A program made the position numbers and the translations under genes. Positions 34,914 to 44,693 of a stretch of DNA of 64,000 nt are shown piece after piece. Below the pieces are notes generated by a model, which worked only from the letters and a program-made list of their open reading frames with translations, searched no databases and had not been told where the DNA came from. The DNA is from Proteiniphilum acetatigenes DSM 18083 (GTDB taxonomy: Bacteria; Bacteroidota; Bacteroidia; Bacteroidales; Dysgonomonadaceae): NCBI RefSeq assembly GCF_000380985.1, contig NZ_KB905693.1, positions 483,888 to 547,887 on the forward strand, given 5' to 3'. Every line of letters begins with the position of its first letter. The first letter of the stretch is position 1.

Positions 34914-35032
34914 TTTTGATTCATTTAGTAAGAATAGTTCTCTGTTTTGGTTTCTGCAAAGCTATAACATTTGAATGGATTTGCCGCCTAAAGTTAAAGA
35001 AAAAACTTTATACGGCGGGAGAATCGCATTTT

Positions 35033-35671
35033 CTAAAAATAGATGGCTCCCATAATACTCCAGGTATGTGATTTACCGTTCAGCGGATCTTTCCAGTTGG
35101 GCTCATCCAATGAATAATTATCGGTAAGTTGTACGCTGTAGTTCACTCCTACCTGTATCATTTTCAACAATTCCAGGCCAATACCCACATTGGCTCCTGC
35201 CTGAAATGATTTTGCCTTAATATCGTTACCGATATCCTGGAAATCTACTTTATCGCCGGAGATCAGATAGCCGGCATATGGCCCGGCTACGGCATACCAT
35301 CTCAGGGGAAGCATTCCCCCTCCGAATTTTAATTTTGCGTTTACGGGCAGCATGAGATAGCGGTTCGAGACATCCTCTTCTGCGTTCATGTCTCCGGAAA
35401 GTTGGGAGATGGTCATGCGGTTATCGTTGTAGAGGAGCGAGGCCTCTATGCCGAAGTCGGCAATACCTAACGGCAGAAACATTGCCTCAATCGAGGGGCC
35501 GATACTGTAAGAGGTCAGGTTTTCAACTTTCAACGCATCACTGTCGAAACTCGGGTTATTCAACCCCACATCTGCTTTTACTCCGATCTTAATTTGTGAA
35601 AACAGAGGAACACTTAATATGGACAATAGCGCAATGGCTACGCTGGTCCGAATGATTTTGTTTGTTTTCAT
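35033..35671 (-). CDS. Outer-membrane beta-barrel protein, paralogue 2
   Basis: A 212-residue exported barrel. The ATG at 35671 gives a proper signal peptide (IIRTSVAIALLSILSVPLFS before QIKIG); the longer frame upstream does not. Strands such as IKIGVKADVGLNNPSF, GPSIEAMFLPLGIADFGIEA and YLMLPVNAKLKFG parallel those of the neighbouring gene at 34287. The pair arose by tandem duplication. A GCCGCC/GGCGG hairpin lies between the two genes (about 34982-35021). Confidence 0.8.
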   Translation of the reverse strand: MKTNKIIRTSVAIALLSILSVPLFSQIKIGVKADVGLNNPSFDSDALKVENLTSYSIGPSIEAMFLPLGIADFGIEASLLYNDNRMTISQLSGDMNAEEDVSNRYLMLPVNAKLKFGGGMLPLRWYAVAGPYAGYLISGDKVDFQDIGNDIKAKSFQAGANVGIGLELLKMIQVGVNYSVQLTDNYSLDEPNWKDPLNGKSHTWSIMGAIYF

Positions 35672-35807
35672 AATACTCTTTTTAGTGAAAATTTTGTTCA
35701 TAGATTGTCTTAAAATAGGCATATCAAACCATACTTGATGACAACTCACAATTTAAACAAAAGAGAACGGGAATAGGTGGTTAAAAAAATATAAAAAACT
35801 ATATAAG

Positions 35808-35848
35808 AAAAGCGTTTATACCCCCTTACAGGAGAAAAACGCTTTTTT
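35808..35848. terminator. Bidirectional terminator downstream of the frd operon
   Basis: AAAAGCGTTT (35808-35817) pairs with AAACGCTTTT (35837-35846), followed by T. On the minus strand it lies about 130 bases past the end of the iron-sulfur subunit gene, before the barrel genes. Confidence 0.8.
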
Positions 35849-35978
35849 ACTTTATATAGATTAGGGTGGTGGTGTTGGTTTTACCTTTACACCTTCCCAC
35901 CTTTTCGCTTCGTGCAATCCGCTACTATTTGGCAAAACAAGTTTACCTGGTTTGCACTCGCTTACTCGCAGATTTCAC

Positions 35979-36734
35979 CTAGTCTGCAAATTTTGCTTTC
36001 AAAAACTCGCGGTTCAACCGTGCGATATTGGTGATGGAGATGTTTTTAGGGCATTCCACTTCGCATGCGCCGGTATTGGTACAGTTCCCAAAGCCCAGTT
36101 CATCCATTTTGGCCACCATCGCTTTGGCGCGACGTTTGGCTTCCACACGTCCTTGCGGCAGTAATGCCAACTGGCTCACCTTGGCTGATACGAAGAGCAT
36201 GGCCGATCCGTTCTTACATGCGGCCACACAGGCGCCACAACCGATGCAAGCTGCGGCATCCATCGCCATTTCGGCGTCGTCGCGCGGAATAGGGATGGCA
36301 TTTGCATCGGGGACACCGCCGGTATTGACCGAAACATAACCACCTGCCTGGATGATTTTGTCGAAAGCCGTTCGGTCCACCATCAGGTCTTTGATGATGG
36401 GGAACCCCGCAGAACGCCACGGCTCAACGGTGATGGTGTCACCGTCGTTGAACCGGCGCATATGCAGCTGGCAGGTAGTTATACCCTGGTCGGGCCCGTG
36501 GGGGTGACCGTTGATATAGAGGCTGCACATACCGCAGATACCTTCGCGGCAGTCGTGATCGAAAACCACCGGCTCCTTTCCTTCATTGATCAGTTGTTCA
36601 TTCAGGATATCGAGCATCTCCAAAAATGAGCTTCCCTGTGAGATATTTTCCAATGGGTAAGTTTCGAAGTGCCCTCTATCTTTCGGTCCGTTCTGGCGCC
36701 AAACTTTTACTTTTATGTTGATATCTTTATCCAT
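35979..36734 (-). CDS. frdB: Fumarate reductase/succinate dehydrogenase iron-sulfur subunit
   Basis: Electron-transfer subunit of complex II. The [2Fe-2S] cysteines are in [15 protein letters not shown] with a fourth in the downstream ITTCQL. The [4Fe-4S] site is [15 protein letters not shown], and the [3Fe-4S] site is in [14 protein letters not shown]. The length of 251 residues fits the B-type enzymes. Last gene of the C-A-B operon on the minus strand. In anaerobic Bacteroidales the complex works mainly as a fumarate reductase in succinate production. Confidence 0.95.
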   Translation of the reverse strand: MDKDINIKVKVWRQNGPKDRGHFETYPLENISQGSSFLEMLDILNEQLINEGKEPVVFDHDCREGICGMCSLYINGHPHGPDQGITTCQLHMRRFNDGDTITVEPWRSAGFPIIKDLMVDRTAFDKIIQAGGYVSVNTGGVPDANAIPIPRDDAEMAMDAAACIGCGACVAACKNGSAMLFVSAKVSQLALLPQGRVEAKRRAKAMVAKMDELGFGNCTNTGACEVECPKNISITNIARLNREFLKAKFAD

Positions 36735-36778
36735 GATCGTTTTGTTGTTTTAAAGTTTACCCGTTATTCATCAACAGT

Positions 36779-38722
36779 TTAAGATTTGTAGTTCCTTTGC
36801 TGACGAACCACAAACTCATAATTAAGCGGTTCCTTATACATCACCGGATCTTGATCCTCTCCCCGGTATTCCCAGCAGGAAACATAAGAGAACTGATCGT
36901 CATGGCGCAATGCTTCACCTTCGGGTGTTTGATGCTCTAAGCGGAAGTGTCCTCCACAGGATTCTTCGCGGTCGAGGGCATCGTGTGCCATCAGTTCGCC
37001 GATCTCGATAAAGTCGGCCAGACGCAACGCCTTTTCGAGTTCCACATTAAGTGTCTCTTTGTTGCCCGGTATGCGTAAGTTGGTCCAGAAATCCTTTTTC
37101 ACTTCTTTCAGCTTCTCGATCGCTGTCTTCAACCCTTCTGCATCGCGTCCCATACCGACGAAATCCCACATGACATGGCCCAACTCCTTGTGGATATGAT
37201 CCACCGAGTGTTTTCCCCTGATGCTCATCAGGCGGTCGATCCTGTCGTTGATCTCTTTTTCGACCTTATCAAATTCCGGCGTATCGGTCTTGAAACGCGG
37301 CACGTTGATCTGGTCGGCCAGATAGTTTTGTATGGTGTAGGGAAGCACGAAATAGCCGTCGGCCAGCCCCTGCATCAATGCGGATGCTCCCAGACGGTTG
37401 GCGCCGTGGTCGGAGAAGTTGGCTTCACCTATGGCAAACAACCCGGGGATAGAGGTCATCAGTTCGTAATCCACCCAGATACCGCCCATTGTATAGTGGA
37501 TGGCGGGATAGATCATCATGGGCGTTTCATAGGGATTGTCGTCCACGATCTTTTCATACATCTGGAACAAGTTGCCATAGCGGGCTTCCACCACATCCCT
37601 GCCGAGTCGGTTGATGGCATCGGCAAAATCGAGGTAAACAGCCAATCCGGTGTTACCTACACCGTAACCCGCGTCACAGCGTTCTTTGGCGGCACGCGAT
37701 GCCACGTCACGCGGAACAAGGTTCCCGAATGCCGGGTAACGGCGCTCCAGATAGTAGTCGCGGTCTTCTTCCCTGATATCGGTCGGTTTCAGTTTCCCCT
37801 CGCGGATGGCTTGAGCGTCTTCCAGTTTTTTTGGCACCCAGATACGCCCGTCGTTACGCAGCGATTCCGACATCAGGGTCAGTTTCGACTGGAACTCTCC
37901 GTGTACCGGGATACAGGTCGGGTGGATCTGTGCCATACATGGGTTGGCAAAGTAAGCCCCCCTCTTGTAGCACTGCCATGCAGCCGAACCGTTGGAGGTC
38001 ATCGCATTGGTGGACAAAAAGAATGTATTGCCATATCCTCCTGTGGCGATTACCACGGCATGGGCGGCAAAACGTTCCAGTTTCCCGGTGACCAGGTTGC
38101 GGGCAATAATACCCCGCGCACGGCCGTCGATGATAACTAAGTCCACCATCTCATAACGGGTATAGAGCTTTACTTGTTTGCGGTGTACCGCACGACTCAA
38201 TGCCGAGTAGGCACCCAGCAGCAATTGCTGTCCTGTCTGTCCGCGGGCGTAAAATGTGCGGGATACCTGTGCCCCTCCGAACGAGCGGTTGTCGAGCAGG
38301 CCTCCGTATTCGCGTGCGAAGGGAACACCCTGCGCCACACACTGGTCGATAATGCTGTTGGATACCTCCGCCAGACGATATACGTTGGCCTCACGGGCAC
38401 GGTAGTCGCCTCCCTTGATCGTATCATAGAACAACCGGTAGACGGAGTCGCCGTCGTTCGGATAGTTTTTTGCGGCATTGATACCTCCCTGCGCGGCGAT
38501 TGAGTGCGCGCGGCGGGGAGAATCCTGAATACAGAAATTCAGTACGTTGAAACCGAGTTCACCTAATGATGCCGCCGCCGACGCACCGGCCAGTCCCGTA
38601 CCTATCACAATAATATCGAGGCGGCGTTTATTGGCCGGATTCACCAACTTTTGATGATTCTTGTAATTCGTCCATTTCTCGGCGAGAGGCCCTTCGGGTA
38701 TTTTGGAATTTATCTTGTTCAT
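36779..38722 (-). CDS. frdA: Fumarate reductase/succinate dehydrogenase flavoprotein subunit
   Basis: Catalytic subunit with covalent FAD. The dinucleotide fold is [19 protein letters not shown]; the flavin-linking histidine is in [29 protein letters not shown] and the GGIWVDYE block are active-site regions. The ATG at 38722 gives 647 residues starting [16 protein letters not shown], as in Bacteroides FrdA; the further upstream codon is TTG. The sequence type is the long B-type flavoprotein with a single cytochrome subunit. It lies between frdC and frdB. Confidence 0.95.
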   Translation of the reverse strand: MNKINSKIPEGPLAEKWTNYKNHQKLVNPANKRRLDIIVIGTGLAGASAAASLGELGFNVLNFCIQDSPRRAHSIAAQGGINAAKNYPNDGDSVYRLFYDTIKGGDYRAREANVYRLAEVSNSIIDQCVAQGVPFAREYGGLLDNRSFGGAQVSRTFYARGQTGQQLLLGAYSALSRAVHRKQVKLYTRYEMVDLVIIDGRARGIIARNLVTGKLERFAAHAVVIATGGYGNTFFLSTNAMTSNGSAAWQCYKRGAYFANPCMAQIHPTCIPVHGEFQSKLTLMSESLRNDGRIWVPKKLEDAQAIREGKLKPTDIREEDRDYYLERRYPAFGNLVPRDVASRAAKERCDAGYGVGNTGLAVYLDFADAINRLGRDVVEARYGNLFQMYEKIVDDNPYETPMMIYPAIHYTMGGIWVDYELMTSIPGLFAIGEANFSDHGANRLGASALMQGLADGYFVLPYTIQNYLADQINVPRFKTDTPEFDKVEKEINDRIDRLMSIRGKHSVDHIHKELGHVMWDFVGMGRDAEGLKTAIEKLKEVKKDFWTNLRIPGNKETLNVELEKALRLADFIEIGELMAHDALDREESCGGHFRLEHQTPEGEALRHDDQFSYVSCWEYRGEDQDPVMYKEPLNYEFVVRQQRNYKS

Positions 38723-38741
38723 AATATTCAATTGCTTTTTG

Positions 38742-39416
38742 TTATCCTAATAGGTTGGAATATCCGAGATATACGGCTATGGGTACAATAGCGAATCCCA
38801 GGCAGACAATAGTTGAAAAAACGTTCCCTAACACTTTGATCCGTTTCATCCAGACAGTATTGTTCCAGCCGACGGTATGGAGGGCGCTCCAGAAGCCGTG
38901 TGTAAGGTGAAGCCATAAGGCGAGAAAGGCAAGTTCATAGACAATCACGACCCAGAGGCTGGAGAAAACTTCTGCTATCAATTGCGCACTGTCGTGTCGG
39001 AATCCTTCAATTCCAAGGAGTTCTTTGAACTGCATCTGATACCACATCTGGTAGAGGTGCAGGACCAGGAACAAGAGTATAAATACCCCCAGTACAAACA
39101 TATTTTGTGACGACCAGGTGGTTTTGGTTTTGCTTGCGGAAGCATACCTGTCTTTTCCCCTGGCTTTTCTGTTCTGTAACGTCAGGATGACCCCGTACAA
39201 AATGTGGAAGATAAATCCCAGTGCCAGGACACCCGTCGCCGCAACCGCCCACCAGTTCGCGCCAAGCACCTCGTTGGCGATGAAATTGTAGGTGTCGTAG
39301 CTGAAGATGAGTACCAGGTTCATCGACATGTGGAACAGAAGAAACAGAATCAGAAAAAGGCCGGAAATACTTTGGACAAACTTCCGCCCGATAGATGATT
39401 TGATTAGCCAACTCAT
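38742..39416 (-). CDS. frdC: Fumarate reductase/succinate dehydrogenase cytochrome b subunit
   Basis: Membrane anchor with five helices and, in B-type enzymes, two hemes b. It starts [18 protein letters not shown], the family N-terminus, and contains histidines within helices ([49 protein letters not shown]) suited for heme ligation. The 224-residue length fits. First gene of the operon; quinone type (menaquinone) is inferred from the phylum. Confidence 0.93.
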   Translation of the reverse strand: MSWLIKSSIGRKFVQSISGLFLILFLLFHMSMNLVLIFSYDTYNFIANEVLGANWWAVAATGVLALGFIFHILYGVILTLQNRKARGKDRYASASKTKTTWSSQNMFVLGVFILLFLVLHLYQMWYQMQFKELLGIEGFRHDSAQLIAEVFSSLWVVIVYELAFLALWLHLTHGFWSALHTVGWNNTVWMKRIKVLGNVFSTIVCLGFAIVPIAVYLGYSNLLG

Positions 39417-39497
39417 AAAGTTCTCTTTTTTAAATTATTTTGATTTTTTATTTTTTACGTCCTGGTTTTGCTAGTGCCGATAATTTATTTTCCTTTA

Positions 39498-39511
39498 GCA
39501 CTACAAAAGTA
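39498..39511 (-). promoter_or_regulatory. Promoter of the frd operon
   Basis: On the minus strand TACTTTTG (39504-39511) is a -7 box 88 bases before frdC. Just downstream, around the expected transcription start, TAGTGC (39472-39477) and GCACTA (39498-39503) form an inverted repeat that could be an operator or leader hairpin. Confidence 0.6.
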
Positions 39512-39688
39512 CAACTTTTTATCTGTTTACCCAGAACTATTTGAGGAAATTTTTCTTTAATTGATTTTTGCAGTAAATCTTAAAAAGACCGGTGGGAAAG
39601 CAATTTTTCAACTTGTGACCGGTACGATCGATCCTCGATTTGAAAAAAAAGGTTATCTTTGTGCGTTCAAAAAGAATTGTAACTGATT

Positions 39689-40678
39689 ATGGATATAGTA
39701 TTAAGCGGTATTCGTTCTACCGGGAAACTGCATTTGGGAAATTATTACGGTGCGTTGCGTAATTTTATCAGGATGCAGGAGGAGAACAAGTGTTATTTTT
39801 TTATAGCCGACATACATTCCCTCACCACGCATCCCGATCCGAAAATGCTGCATGAGAATGTGAAGAACGTGCTGGTGGATTACCTTGCTGCCGGAATTGA
39901 TCCTGAGAAATCGGTGATTTATGTGCAGAGTGATCTGCCCGAAACAGCAGAGTTGTATCTCTACCTTAATATGCATGCTTACCTGGGCGAACTCTCCAAA
40001 ACGTCTTCATTTAAGGAAAAAGCGCGCAAGCAGCCGGAGAACGTAAACGCAGGACTACTTACCTATCCCACGCTAATGGCCGCCGATATACTTATTCATC
40101 GCGCCGATAAAGTGCCTGTGGGGAAAGATCAGGAGCAGCACCTCGAAATGACCCGCCGTTTTGCCCGCCGCTTTAACCATTTCTACGGAGTGGAGTATTT
40201 CAAAGAGCCGGTGGCTTATAACTTCGGGGAAGAACTGGTGAAAATCCCCGGATTGGATGGTAGCGGAAAGATGGGGAAATCGGAGGGAAATGCCATTTAT
40301 CTGGGTGAAAGCCCGAAAGAGATTGAAAAGAAGGTGAAAAAAGCGCTTACCGACGCCGGTCCGACCGCCCCCAACTCCATAAAACCCGACTATATCGAAA
40401 ATCTTTTTACTCTGCTTCGGGTGGTATCTGCCCCCGAGGTAGTGCAACATTATGAATTGCAGTGGAACACATGTACAATCCGTTATGGTGATCTGAAGAA
40501 ACAACTGGCCGAAGATATTATTAAAGTAACTACCCCTATACGAGAGCGGATACAAGAAATAGAGAAAAATGACGCTTATTTGCGTAAAGTGACCCTTGAG
40601 GGGGCGGAAAGAGCAAGGGAAAGCGCCCGCAAAACCATAGAAGGAGTAAGGGAAATAGTCGGGTTCAAACCATTTTAA
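39689..40678 (+). CDS. trpS: Tryptophanyl-tRNA synthetase
   Basis: Class I synthetase charging tRNA-Trp. The HIGH-like motif is STGKLHLGNYYGAL, and the KMSKS-like loop is GSGKMGKSEGNAIYL. VPVGKDQEQHLEMTRRFARR is the dimer/ATP region. The 329-residue length is typical. A TATCTTTG -7 box lies at 39654-39661. Monocistronic by spacing. Confidence 0.96.
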   Translation: MDIVLSGIRSTGKLHLGNYYGALRNFIRMQEENKCYFFIADIHSLTTHPDPKMLHENVKNVLVDYLAAGIDPEKSVIYVQSDLPETAELYLYLNMHAYLGELSKTSSFKEKARKQPENVNAGLLTYPTLMAADILIHRADKVPVGKDQEQHLEMTRRFARRFNHFYGVEYFKEPVAYNFGEELVKIPGLDGSGKMGKSEGNAIYLGESPKEIEKKVKKALTDAGPTAPNSIKPDYIENLFTLLRVVSAPEVVQHYELQWNTCTIRYGDLKKQLAEDIIKVTTPIRERIQEIEKNDAYLRKVTLEGAERARESARKTIEGVREIVGFKPF

Positions 40679-40724
40679 AAGTGGAAATTCCTCTTAACTT
40701 CACTTCCGTAAATACATTCAGCAG

Positions 40725-40827
40725 AATGTGTGCAACTAAATCGGAGACCTTTAGATGTTTCGCGGGATACCTATAACCAGCGATGAGTAATACAACTTAA
40801 TGGTACAGCTTGCGAAAGTTAAATGAT
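40725..40827. repeat. Leader repeat copy 1, before the DUF2156 gene
   Basis: This segment aligns with 41810-41886: AATGT(G/A)TGC, then CGGAGACCTTTAGATGTTT against CGGAGACCTATAGATGTTT, then ATACAACTTA and finally TAAATGAT. The middle differs by an insertion of about 16 bases. It sits in the spacer upstream of the 40889 gene, as copy 2 sits upstream of the 41881 gene. Confidence 0.65.
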
Positions 40828-40888
40828 CTAAACTTTTCAGCCCGTTGGTTGTTCACCAAAGTAATACAAAAAAGAAAAGTATGTCTCT

Positions 40889-41785
40889 ATGCTGACATTT
40901 AAATCGCTTGAATTAAAAGATAAAAATATCATCAATTCCTACCTTCGGCAACAAAACTACAGAGCATCAGATCTTTGTTTTACTAATTTGTATTGCTGGG
41001 GAAGAAAATTCGATACACAATTTGCTATAACACCCGATTGGTTGTTTATCAGGTTTAAAGACAATAATGGCCGGAATTCTTATCTCAAACCGGTAGGGGC
41101 GGGTAATTTGAAGGAGGCTATAGATCTTATTCAGAAAAATCATTCGTCGTTCAGTTCCCCCTTTCAGATGAGGGGATTGACGAAAGAAATGATAAAAGAA
41201 ATTGAAGATGCGATGCCCGGCCGGTTCGACTACCAACTGAACAGATCTGTCTCCGATTATATCTACACGACCGAAAAACTGATCCATCTCAAAGGAAAAA
41301 AACTGCAAAGCAAACGAAATCATATCAATCGGTTCAAACGAGAGAATGACTGGAAGTATCATTCCCTTACCGGAAACCGGTCGTTGGTGGAAGAGTGCAA
41401 GAATATGCTCGACAAGTGGATGGAAATGAACAAAGAGGAAAAAGATCCATCACTGGTCTATGATGATCATGCCACTACGCTGATGCTCGATAATTTCGAA
41501 TATTTTAACCTGAAAGGAGGATTGATTTGTGTCGACAACGAGATAGCCGCCTTTACTATCGGTGAGCCGCTTACTGAAGATACTTTCGTGGTGCATGTGG
41601 AGAAAGCGTTTACCTCTATTCATGGTGCGTACACTATCATCAATCAGCAATTCATCGAAAATGAGGCATCGGAATTTTCCTATGTGAACAGGGAAGAGGA
41701 TATGGGGATGGAGAATCTCCGTCGTGCGAAGGAGTCCTATCATCCCGATATATTGCTCGAAAAATATAACGCGAGATTTAAATGA
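40889..41785 (+). CDS. DUF2156 (phosphatidylglycerol lysyltransferase-like) domain protein
   Basis: A 298-residue cytoplasmic protein with the GNAT-fold DUF2156 domain found at the C-terminus of MprF-type aminoacyl-lipid transferases. Typical segments are YRASDLCFTNLYCWGRKF, KGKKLQSKRNHINRFKRE and VVHVEKAFTSIHGAYTIINQ, closing with EDMGMENLRRAKESYHPDI. No membrane helices, so it is the free-standing bacterial form. Substrate unknown. It is followed by a second acyltransferase-type gene behind a related leader repeat. Confidence 0.85.
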   Translation: MLTFKSLELKDKNIINSYLRQQNYRASDLCFTNLYCWGRKFDTQFAITPDWLFIRFKDNNGRNSYLKPVGAGNLKEAIDLIQKNHSSFSSPFQMRGLTKEMIKEIEDAMPGRFDYQLNRSVSDYIYTTEKLIHLKGKKLQSKRNHINRFKRENDWKYHSLTGNRSLVEECKNMLDKWMEMNKEEKDPSLVYDDHATTLMLDNFEYFNLKGGLICVDNEIAAFTIGEPLTEDTFVVHVEKAFTSIHGAYTIINQQFIENEASEFSYVNREEDMGMENLRRAKESYHPDILLEKYNARFK

Positions 41786-41809
41786 TTTAAGTTTCGCATT
41801 TAAATTTGA

Positions 41810-41886
41810 AATGTATGCGATTAAAACGGAGACCTATAGATGTTTTAGTCGCAATCATACAACTTACGGAACTTGAGTAAATGATA
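41810..41886. repeat. Leader repeat copy 2, before the GNAT gene
   Basis: Second copy of the repeat described for 40725-40827. Its final TAAATGAT includes the start codon of the 41881 gene, so in this copy the element forms the 5' leader up to translation initiation. Confidence 0.65.
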
Positions 41887-42762
41887 CAATTTGCCGACGA
41901 GACAACAAGACTACAGGTGCGGGAGATGTGGAAAACCGTCTTCGGTGATCCTGATGACTACATGGAAGTCTACTTTCGTCATAAATACCGTGACGAGACC
42001 ACTCTTCTGTACATGGAGGGCGATAAAGCGGTTGCTTCCCTGCAAATGTTACCTTACCGATTCACCTTTTGTGAGACGGAGATTCCTGTCATTTACCTCG
42101 CCGGTGTTTCTACCCTCCCCGAATACAGGAGAAAAGGATATGTGCGGCAACTGTTGATCAAAAGTTTTGAAGAGGCGGAGCGTAAGGATGTGCCGCTGAT
42201 GTTGCTTGTCCCTCAGGAAGAGTGGCTGCTGAGATTTTATGATCGGTATGGGTTTGCACAGACTTTTGATGCCGGAACGGAAGCGTTGCCTTCGTTAAAG
42301 GTACTGCTTGAAAAGTATCCCGACGACCTGTATGCGGCCTTCAGGGGGTTTAACGCCTTATTCAGGCAAAAAGATATGACCGTCCAGAAATCATTCGATG
42401 ATTTCCGTGCCATGGTGGAGGAGGCGGCGCTTTATGATTTTCCGGCGAAAAGAAATTTGATAGGGATGGCACGTGTGATCGATGCCGAAAGATTGCTTTC
42501 CCTGTTTGCTGCATGTTATAAACAAAAATCATTCTCAATAAGGGTCTATGATGAGTTGTTGGGAAATAACAATGCCTCATTCACGGTCATGGACGGAAAG
42601 GTTGAGAGGACGTTTCCCGTCGATAGATCGAAACCTATACTCACGACCGGCATAAGGGCGTTGGCGCAACTCCTTCTGGGATATCATATTTCCAAAAAAG
42701 GAGAACCGTTCAGCACTCTCTTCCCTGAAAAAGAACCACAAATGCATTTTATGCTCGAATAA
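41881..42762 (+). CDS. GNAT-family N-acetyltransferase
   Basis: A 293-residue protein whose first 150 residues form a GNAT domain. The acetyl-CoA-binding region is YLAGVSTLPEYRRKGYVRQL (pattern R/Q-x-x-G-x-G/A is RRKGYV). The C-terminal half resembles the sterol-carrier-like domain of Eis-type acetyltransferases (ATGIRALAQLLLGYHI region) in a short form. Substrate unknown. Likely co-transcribed with the DUF2156 gene 95 bases upstream. Confidence 0.85.
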   Translation: MIQFADETTRLQVREMWKTVFGDPDDYMEVYFRHKYRDETTLLYMEGDKAVASLQMLPYRFTFCETEIPVIYLAGVSTLPEYRRKGYVRQLLIKSFEEAERKDVPLMLLVPQEEWLLRFYDRYGFAQTFDAGTEALPSLKVLLEKYPDDLYAAFRGFNALFRQKDMTVQKSFDDFRAMVEEAALYDFPAKRNLIGMARVIDAERLLSLFAACYKQKSFSIRVYDELLGNNNASFTVMDGKVERTFPVDRSKPILTTGIRALAQLLLGYHISKKGEPFSTLFPEKEPQMHFMLE

Positions 42763-42807
42763 ATTCAACAAGAAAGATGTTTCTATAAATAATTGGAATC
42801 AGGAAAT

Positions 42808-43581
42808 TTAAATTAATCCTAAGCCCAATGCAATTGAAATCAAAACAAGCATTACCGCCACAATAAACTGAATGCTTGGTAAAGTTACTTTTTTAAGCAG
42901 CTTTTTTCCGAGATATGCCCCTGCAATTGCTGAAAAGGTTGCCGAAATTAAAAGTGCCAGGCTTTCATCCAGATTTGCGGATGTAAAACGTGAAGCGTAA
43001 ACTGAAAGCCGTGTAAAATCGACTATACAGGCGATCACTACGCCTGTTGCAATATAGGCTTCTTTTGAAAGTCCGCTTTTTATAAGAAATGCACTGCGTA
43101 TAGCACCCTGTATGCCCGATAACCCACCAAAGAAACCGCTCAGCATACCACCCCACACTAATTTATCTTTACCAAATTGAACCTTTTGAAATGAGGGTGA
43201 GATTTCGAGTACTGAAAAGACAATTAATGATAAGGCTATAATGAGTTTTACAGGTGTAATTTCAAAAGATCTCCCCCAAAGTTCATATTGGAAAAGCGTT
43301 GACAAAACGGAGATTCTTAGTAATAGCCACGCTCCTGCAAACGATGCTAAGAAGGCAGGTAACCCAAAACGTAGTAAAACTGTTTTGTCGGTACTTTTAC
43401 CGATTAATGCGATTTTAAAAAGATTATTTGAAAAATGGACTACACCCGTGAGTGCAATGGCAATATCAATCGGGAAAAATAATGCAAAAACAGGGGTTAA
43501 AATTGTTCCCAGCCCGAAACCCGAAAAGAATGTCAGAATAGCTGTGAAAAATGTACCCAGACAAATTATTACTATTTCCAT
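42808..43581 (-). CDS. TauE/SafE-family sulfite/anion exporter
   Basis: A 257-residue membrane protein with about eight helices in two repeats (FFSGFGLGTILTPVFALFFP, then LSGFFGGLSGIQGAIRSAFL), the signature of TauE/SafE carriers that move sulfite, sulfonates or other anions. No neighbour reveals the substrate. A -7 box TATTTTTG lies on the minus strand at 43608-43615. The AraC regulator upstream is transcribed in the same direction and may control it. Confidence 0.88.
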   Translation of the reverse strand: MEIVIICLGTFFTAILTFFSGFGLGTILTPVFALFFPIDIAIALTGVVHFSNNLFKIALIGKSTDKTVLLRFGLPAFLASFAGAWLLLRISVLSTLFQYELWGRSFEITPVKLIIALSLIVFSVLEISPSFQKVQFGKDKLVWGGMLSGFFGGLSGIQGAIRSAFLIKSGLSKEAYIATGVVIACIVDFTRLSVYASRFTSANLDESLALLISATFSAIAGAYLGKKLLKKVTLPSIQFIVAVMLVLISIALGLGLI

Positions 43582-43663
43582 ACAAGTATATTTTTTAAAT
43601 TACGGAACAAAAATACCTTGTATGGATGCCTGAGATATGGTAAGAATATATGATAAAATGGTA

Positions 43664-44494
43664 TTATTGAAAATATTTGTTTCTGAATTGTGCCGGTGTT
43701 ATATTTTCATGTTTCCTGAAAAACTTTATGAAATTGGAAGGGTCTGAGAAGAATAGGATTTCGGCTATCTCATTAATGGTGTTGTCGGTATGTAGTATAT
43801 ATCTTTTAGCCTCAAGTAATAGTTGATTAGTAATAATTTTGCTGGCACTTTTTCCCGCCTGTTTCCGGCAAATGGTATTCAGGTTTTGAGGGGTAATATG
43901 TAACAAGTCGGCAAATTCATTGACTTTATGTAGTCGTGGACATTCTTTTACCAGTAACATCATAAACCGCTCATAGATAGGTTGTGGTTGGGTTTGATTA
44001 TCAGGATTGTCTTCCTTTATTTGCAGTAGCTTGCCGAATAAAGCTTTAAGCAATCCATGAATGATTCCTTTTGAATAGGGTGTGTTGAGTTGAAATTCGT
44101 TATATATTTCCTCCAATAGATAGGTTGGATATTTATCAGGTTGGATTTTTAGTCTTGTTGTATCGGTCAGTTCCCGGATCAAGTCAATCAACAGGTTTTC
44201 TTTAACGGCGTTAAACTCGTTATCGTTGAAGAGTATTACAAATCCTTTGGGAATAGATGTAAATTGCCAATAATGAAGTTGTCCGGGTTTAAGGAAATAA
44301 AAATCAGGGGCTGATACCATGAACTTCTCCGATTCGATACAATGAAAACCTTCACCCTCAGATAGAAATATCAATTCGAAATATTTATCGTGCTTATGGG
44401 GCTTGGTTTTCTTAATATGTTCTTTAAACCGTGAAACTTTAAGAGTCGACCCCTCATCAAGTTTGTTTTTTATGTCAATCTTTTTGTCATTCAT
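43664..44494 (-). CDS. AraC-family transcriptional regulator
   Basis: A 276-residue regulator: an N-terminal cupin ligand domain (about 20-110, KPHKHDKYFELIFLSEGEGF) and a C-terminal pair of helix-turn-helix motifs (HITPQNLNTICRKQAGKSAS and IAEILFFSDPSNFIKFFRKH, then ITPAQFRNKY). Probable activator responding to a small molecule. The nearest candidate target is the TauE-type exporter gene 82 bases downstream. Confidence 0.9.
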   Translation of the reverse strand: MNDKKIDIKNKLDEGSTLKVSRFKEHIKKTKPHKHDKYFELIFLSEGEGFHCIESEKFMVSAPDFYFLKPGQLHYWQFTSIPKGFVILFNDNEFNAVKENLLIDLIRELTDTTRLKIQPDKYPTYLLEEIYNEFQLNTPYSKGIIHGLLKALFGKLLQIKEDNPDNQTQPQPIYERFMMLLVKECPRLHKVNEFADLLHITPQNLNTICRKQAGKSASKIITNQLLLEAKRYILHTDNTINEIAEILFFSDPSNFIKFFRKHENITPAQFRNKYFQ

Positions 44495-44619
44495 AGTTCA
44501 AAGTTCTCAAACCTGCAGTGGTGAGTTGGTAAATTACAGCCTTTTTGTAAACTGTTGGTTCGAATGTTGGCTCGTATGATAGGAAAGAAAAAACAAAATA
44601 AATTTGAATAACTATCAAT

Positions 44620-44693
44620 TTCAATCTTTTGTCTTGGATCCTGGATCTTGACTCTTGAATCTGAAATTTTGAATCTTAAATCTTAAATCTGAA
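44620..44693. repeat. Degenerate word-like spacer repeats, block D
   Basis: Near-tandem variants of a 9-10 base word: CTTGGATCCTGGATCTTGAC, TCTTGAATCTGAAATTTTGA and ATCTTAAATCTTAAATCTGA. They match the TTGAATCTTGAA class in block C. No gene seen in the 199-base spacer. Confidence 0.7.

Noticed and set aside
37175..38140. 321-residue frame opposite frdA
   Set aside because: Shadow of the flavoprotein gene; the sequence has no recognisable domain.
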